Position numbers and translations under genes: made by a program
Assembly (NCBI GenBank): GCA_947478935.1
Contig: CANJXV010000116.1
Span: 1 to 7,871, forward strand
DNA length: 7,871 bases
Source of the DNA: Comamonadaceae bacterium
Lineage (GTDB): Bacteria; Pseudomonadota; Gammaproteobacteria; Burkholderiales; Burkholderiaceae_C
Direction of reading: 5' to 3'
Notes under the pieces: model-generated
What the model saw: only the letters and a program-made list of their open reading frames with translations
The model's database searches: none
What the model was told of the DNA's origin: nothing
Shown: piece by piece, positions 5,983-7,871 of the stretch
Numbering within the stretch: position 1 is the stretch's first letter
Layout of the letters: every line of letters begins with the position of its first letter

Positions 5983-7137
5983 ATGCATAAATTGCTTTTA
6001 GCGCTGGCAACAGTGCTGTATCTGCTGGCCCTGCCGGCACAGGGCCAGGAGGCTGCAGCCAAACCGGTGGCCGAGGTCTTGGCGCAGGATCTGCGCGAAG
6101 AGGTGCTGCGTTTCGAAGCCACGGTCAAAGACATGTTCGGCAGGCAAGAGACCAAGCCGGTGCCGGTCACGGTGTACCGCCCGCCGGGCGATGGCCCCTT
6201 TACACTGTTTGTTTTCAACCATGGGCGGGCCGTCGAGGCCAAACGCGCCCAACAGGGGCGCTACCGCCCGGAGTCCGTAGCGCGCTACCTGGTGGCCAAA
6301 GGCTTTGTGGTCATGGTGCCCAACCGCATCGGCTATTGGGAGACCTATGGCGGTTTTGACCCGGAATTTAGCGGATGCCGCAGCATCGAGCCGATGTCCA
6401 TTGCGGCCTCGGACCAAGTACTGGCCACGGTTGCATTTGCACGTTCTTTACCTTACGTAGATACCTCGCGCTGGCTGGTGGGCGGGGTGTCGGTGGGTGG
6501 GCTGACCTCGGTCGCCACGGTGGGCCGTGCGCCTGAAGGCTTGCTAGGCGGCATCAACTTTTCGGGTGGTACGGGCGGCAACCCGGACAACAATCCGGGC
6601 AAGCCCTGCAATCCCTCCGCCACCACCCAGTATTGGGGCAGTATTGCCAAAAACGCCAAGGTGCCCATGGTCTGGCTGTATTGGGAGAACGACAAATATT
6701 GGGGCCCGAATTACCCCAAGCTGTGGCACCAGGCCTGGCAGGACGGCGGCGGCCAAGCGCAGTTTGCAGGGTTTGATGCGGTGGGCGAGGACGGGCATGG
6801 CGGCATCAATCTGGACATGGATCGCTGGTTACCGGTGGTCGATCAGTATTTGCAAAACCTGGGGTTTCACACGCCAGCTATCGTGCAGATACCGACTGCC
6901 AGTGGTTTCGCCACGATTGATAACGCTGGCGTGGTGCCCGTGGGCGCAGCGGGCAAAGCGGCTTATGCCAAGTTTTTGGAGATGCCCTTGCCGCGCGCCT
7001 TTGCAGTGAGCAGCAAAGGCGGTTTTGGCTACGCACGAGGCGACTATGCCGCGGGCCGGGCCTTGGGGTTTTGCCAGCGCATTGGCGAAAGCTGCAAGCT
7101 GTACGCGGTAGGGGATGATGTGGTGTACAAGCCATAA
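5983..7137 (+). CDS. Exported alpha/beta hydrolase (dienelactone-hydrolase/prolyl-oligopeptidase-like), substrate unknown
   Basis: 384 residues. The N-terminus has a positive start (HK), a hydrophobic run LLLALATVLYLLALP (4-18) and a likely cleavage after AQG (19-21), so the protein is probably periplasmic or secreted. The hydrolase core shows an oxyanion-type FNHGRA (78-83), the nucleophile elbow GGVSVGG with Ser170 (167-173), a likely acid Asp237 in YWENDKYWG, and His272 in GEDGHGG, giving a complete putative Ser-Asp-His triad. A tail of about 90 residues past the core ends in GFCQRIGESCKLYAVGDDVVY. Its four cysteines (132, 209, 364, 371) suit disulfides outside the cytoplasm. GGGGGA (5971-5976 region) lies 6 nt before the ATG, and the start follows the carboxylase stop by 23 bp, so they are probably co-transcribed. 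I cannot assign a substrate: the fold supports esterase, lactonase or peptidase activity, and an aromatic-pathway dienelactone hydrolase is unlikely given the export signal. Confidence 0.85.
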   Translation: MHKLLLALATVLYLLALPAQGQEAAAKPVAEVLAQDLREEVLRFEATVKDMFGRQETKPVPVTVYRPPGDGPFTLFVFNHGRAVEAKRAQQGRYRPESVARYLVAKGFVVMVPNRIGYWETYGGFDPEFSGCRSIEPMSIAASDQVLATVAFARSLPYVDTSRWLVGGVSVGGLTSVATVGRAPEGLLGGINFSGGTGGNPDNNPGKPCNPSATTQYWGSIAKNAKVPMVWLYWENDKYWGPNYPKLWHQAWQDGGGQAQFAGFDAVGEDGHGGINLDMDRWLPVVDQYLQNLGFHTPAIVQIPTASGFATIDNAGVVPVGAAGKAAYAKFLEMPLPRAFAVSSKGGFGYARGDYAAGRALGFCQRIGESCKLYAVGDDVVYKP

Positions 7138-7154
7138 ATGGCTTGCTAGCCGCA

Positions 7155-7190
7155 TTGTTTATGTGTATGATTTTTACTTTTAATACACAT
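7155..7190 (+). promoter_or_regulatory. vapBC promoter with overlapping palindromic operator
   Basis: ATGTGTAT (7161-7168) and ATACACAT (7183-7190) form a perfect 8-bp inverted repeat with a 14-nt AT-rich spacer; half-site centres are 22 bp apart, about two helical turns. A plausible promoter overlaps it: -35 TTGTTT (7155-7160) and -10 TTTAAT (7179-7184), 18 bp apart. This layout is what is expected for autorepression, in which ribbon-helix-helix VapB bound by VapC covers its own promoter. It ends 13 bp before the vapB ATG. The dyad is directly visible; the regulator is inferred from the neighbouring genes. Confidence 0.65.
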
Positions 7191-7203
7191 CGATGAGCTT
7201 GCC

Positions 7204-7527
7204 ATGCGAACCAATATTGAAATCGACGACAAGCTCATGGAAGCAGCCATGTCCGCCGGCAATTTCAAAACCAAGCGCGAAGCCGTGGAAGAAGGCCTGC
7301 GCATGATCAAGCGCCGCAAAGCGTATGCCGCTTTGTTGGCGGCACGTGGCACGCTGCATTGGGACGACTCAGACGAAGCTTGGGCCCAATGGCGCGCGCA
7401 ACAGGCTACGCAAGTCAATGAGTCTGCCTCTACGCCCTATGCGCCACAAGCACCTGAGTCCGTACGCAAGGCCAAAGCGGCGCCCATTGCCAAGGCCAGC
7501 CCTGCCAAACGAGGCCGCGTCAAGTGA
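7204..7527 (+). CDS. vapB: VapB-family type II antitoxin with extended basic C-terminal tail
   Basis: Antitoxin that should bind and neutralise the VapC ribonuclease encoded next to it and repress the operon. 107 residues. The start MRTNIEIDDKLMEAAM is the ribbon-helix-helix beta-strand and helix of this VapB family. KTKREAVEEGLRMIKRR (22-38) completes the DNA-binding fold, and the stretch to about residue 66 with LHWDDSDEAWAQWR is the usual toxin-binding end. Family members usually stop near 60-75 residues; here about 37 more follow, ending in a Lys/Ala/Pro-rich tail with eight basic residues in the last 20 (88-107). Its TGA overlaps the toxin GTG by 4 nt (7524-7527), implying coupled translation. 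The upstream Shine-Dalgarno is weak (GAG at 7195-7197). The function is solid from both the N-terminus and the partner; the role of the tail is unknown. Confidence 0.9.
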   Translation: MRTNIEIDDKLMEAAMSAGNFKTKREAVEEGLRMIKRRKAYAALLAARGTLHWDDSDEAWAQWRAQQATQVNESASTPYAPQAPESVRKAKAAPIAKASPAKRGRVK

Positions 7528-7871
7528 TCCTGGTCGATTCCAGCGTATGGATTGATTACTTTCGCGGCAGTAGTAATCGGCCGGTGGAGCAACTCGCCGC
7601 ATGGTTGCGAGGGGACGATGCCCCGGTGGACTTGGGCGTAGCCGATCTGGTGGTTTTTGAGGTGATGCGCGGTTTTGCCTCGCCCACAGCGCAGCGGCGT
7701 AGCCGTGACCTTTTGTTGGCCTTGGATGTCGTTGAAATTGGCGGCCTAGATAACGCGCTGTGTGCAGCCGAACACTACAGCGCCCTGCGCGCACAGGGCT
7801 ACACGGTGCGCAGCCCGATCGATGTGTTGCTGGCAAGTTATTGCATTGCGCATGGGCACATGTTGTTGCAC
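7524..7871 (+). CDS. vapC: VapC-family PIN-domain ribonuclease toxin (3' end cut by window edge)
   Basis: Mg2+-dependent endoribonuclease toxin of the PIN family; members cleave tRNA or rRNA and stop translation when free of VapB. The frame opens at GTG 7524, overlapping the vapB stop as GTGA, with GAGG (7511-7514) 9 nt upstream, and stays open for 116 codons to the edge. The N-terminal motif (V)ILVDSSVWIDYFRG carries the first acidic residue, Asp5. Glu46 in VVFEVMRGF is the second, and Asp100 in SPIDVLLASYCIAHG the third. The last visible residues, HGHMLLH, lead into the usual final acidic motif (a xxDxDF-type sequence), which lies outside the window. Family length is about 125-140 aa, so roughly 10-25 residues are missing. 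What is visible looks intact, with no frameshift. Target RNA cannot be predicted from this sequence. Confidence 0.92.
   Translation, partial: MILVDSSVWIDYFRGSSNRPVEQLAAWLRGDDAPVDLGVADLVVFEVMRGFASPTAQRRSRDLLLALDVVEIGGLDNALCAAEHYSALRAQGYTVRSPIDVLLASYCIAHGHMLLH

Noticed and set aside
5983..7137. Dienelactone hydrolase of chlorocatechol degradation
   Set aside because: The signal peptide, the extra C-terminal region, a Ser rather than Cys nucleophile and the absence of aromatic-pathway neighbours argue against this assignment.
7140..7151. Hairpin GGCT-TGCT-AGCC after the hydrolase stop as a terminator
   Set aside because: The stem is only 4 bp and no continuous T-run follows, so it is too weak to call.

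Overview
The window is chromosomal DNA of a betaproteobacterium, most likely from the family Comamonadaceae (Rhodoferax/Acidovorax-like). The evidence is the GC-rich coding sequence, the style of the sugar-phosphate enzymes (for example the Zwf active site reading RIDHYLGKPAVQN and the short 517-residue Pgi), and a secreted alpha/beta hydrolase of a type I associate with that family. The genus call is inference from recalled protein sequences, not from a search.

Layout: (1) 1-1436, minus strand: zwf, glucose-6-phosphate dehydrogenase. It is complete at its N-terminus and cut by the left window edge only a few residues short of its end. (2) 1437-1559: divergent control region between zwf and tal, with a 29-bp near-perfect palindrome and a 9-bp direct repeat at 20-bp spacing. 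(3) 1560-2507 tal (transaldolase) and 2599-4152 pgi (glucose-6-phosphate isomerase), plus strand, probably one transcript, with two small dyads in the 91-bp gap. (4) 4153-4351: 199-bp gap with a stem-loop after pgi and a short direct repeat. (5) 4352-5959: a biotin-dependent acyl-CoA carboxylase carboxyltransferase subunit, best matching the methylcrotonyl-CoA carboxylase beta subunit. Only 23 bp later, 5983-7137 encodes an exported alpha/beta hydrolase with a Cys-containing C-terminal extension. (6) 7138-7871: a VapBC type II toxin-antitoxin operon with a palindromic promoter/operator. The antitoxin has an unusual basic tail, and the toxin is cut by the right edge just before its last catalytic motif.

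How the genes work together: zwf, tal and pgi all act at the glucose-6-P/fructose-6-P/pentose-P node. Zwf takes G6P into the oxidative pentose phosphate or Entner-Doudoroff routes, Tal returns carbon as F6P, and Pgi interconverts F6P and G6P, so the head-to-head zwf/tal-pgi arrangement suggests joint control. The carboxylase subunit (leucine/isovalerate catabolism) sits here without its biotin-carrying alpha subunit or other leucine-pathway genes. The vapBC cassette looks like an independent accessory module. No gap between genes exceeds 200 bases. I saw no tRNA, rRNA, CRISPR array or insertion sequence. Most of the window is ordinary housekeeping DNA. The items most worth a second look are the zwf/tal palindrome, the tailed VapB and the hydrolase.
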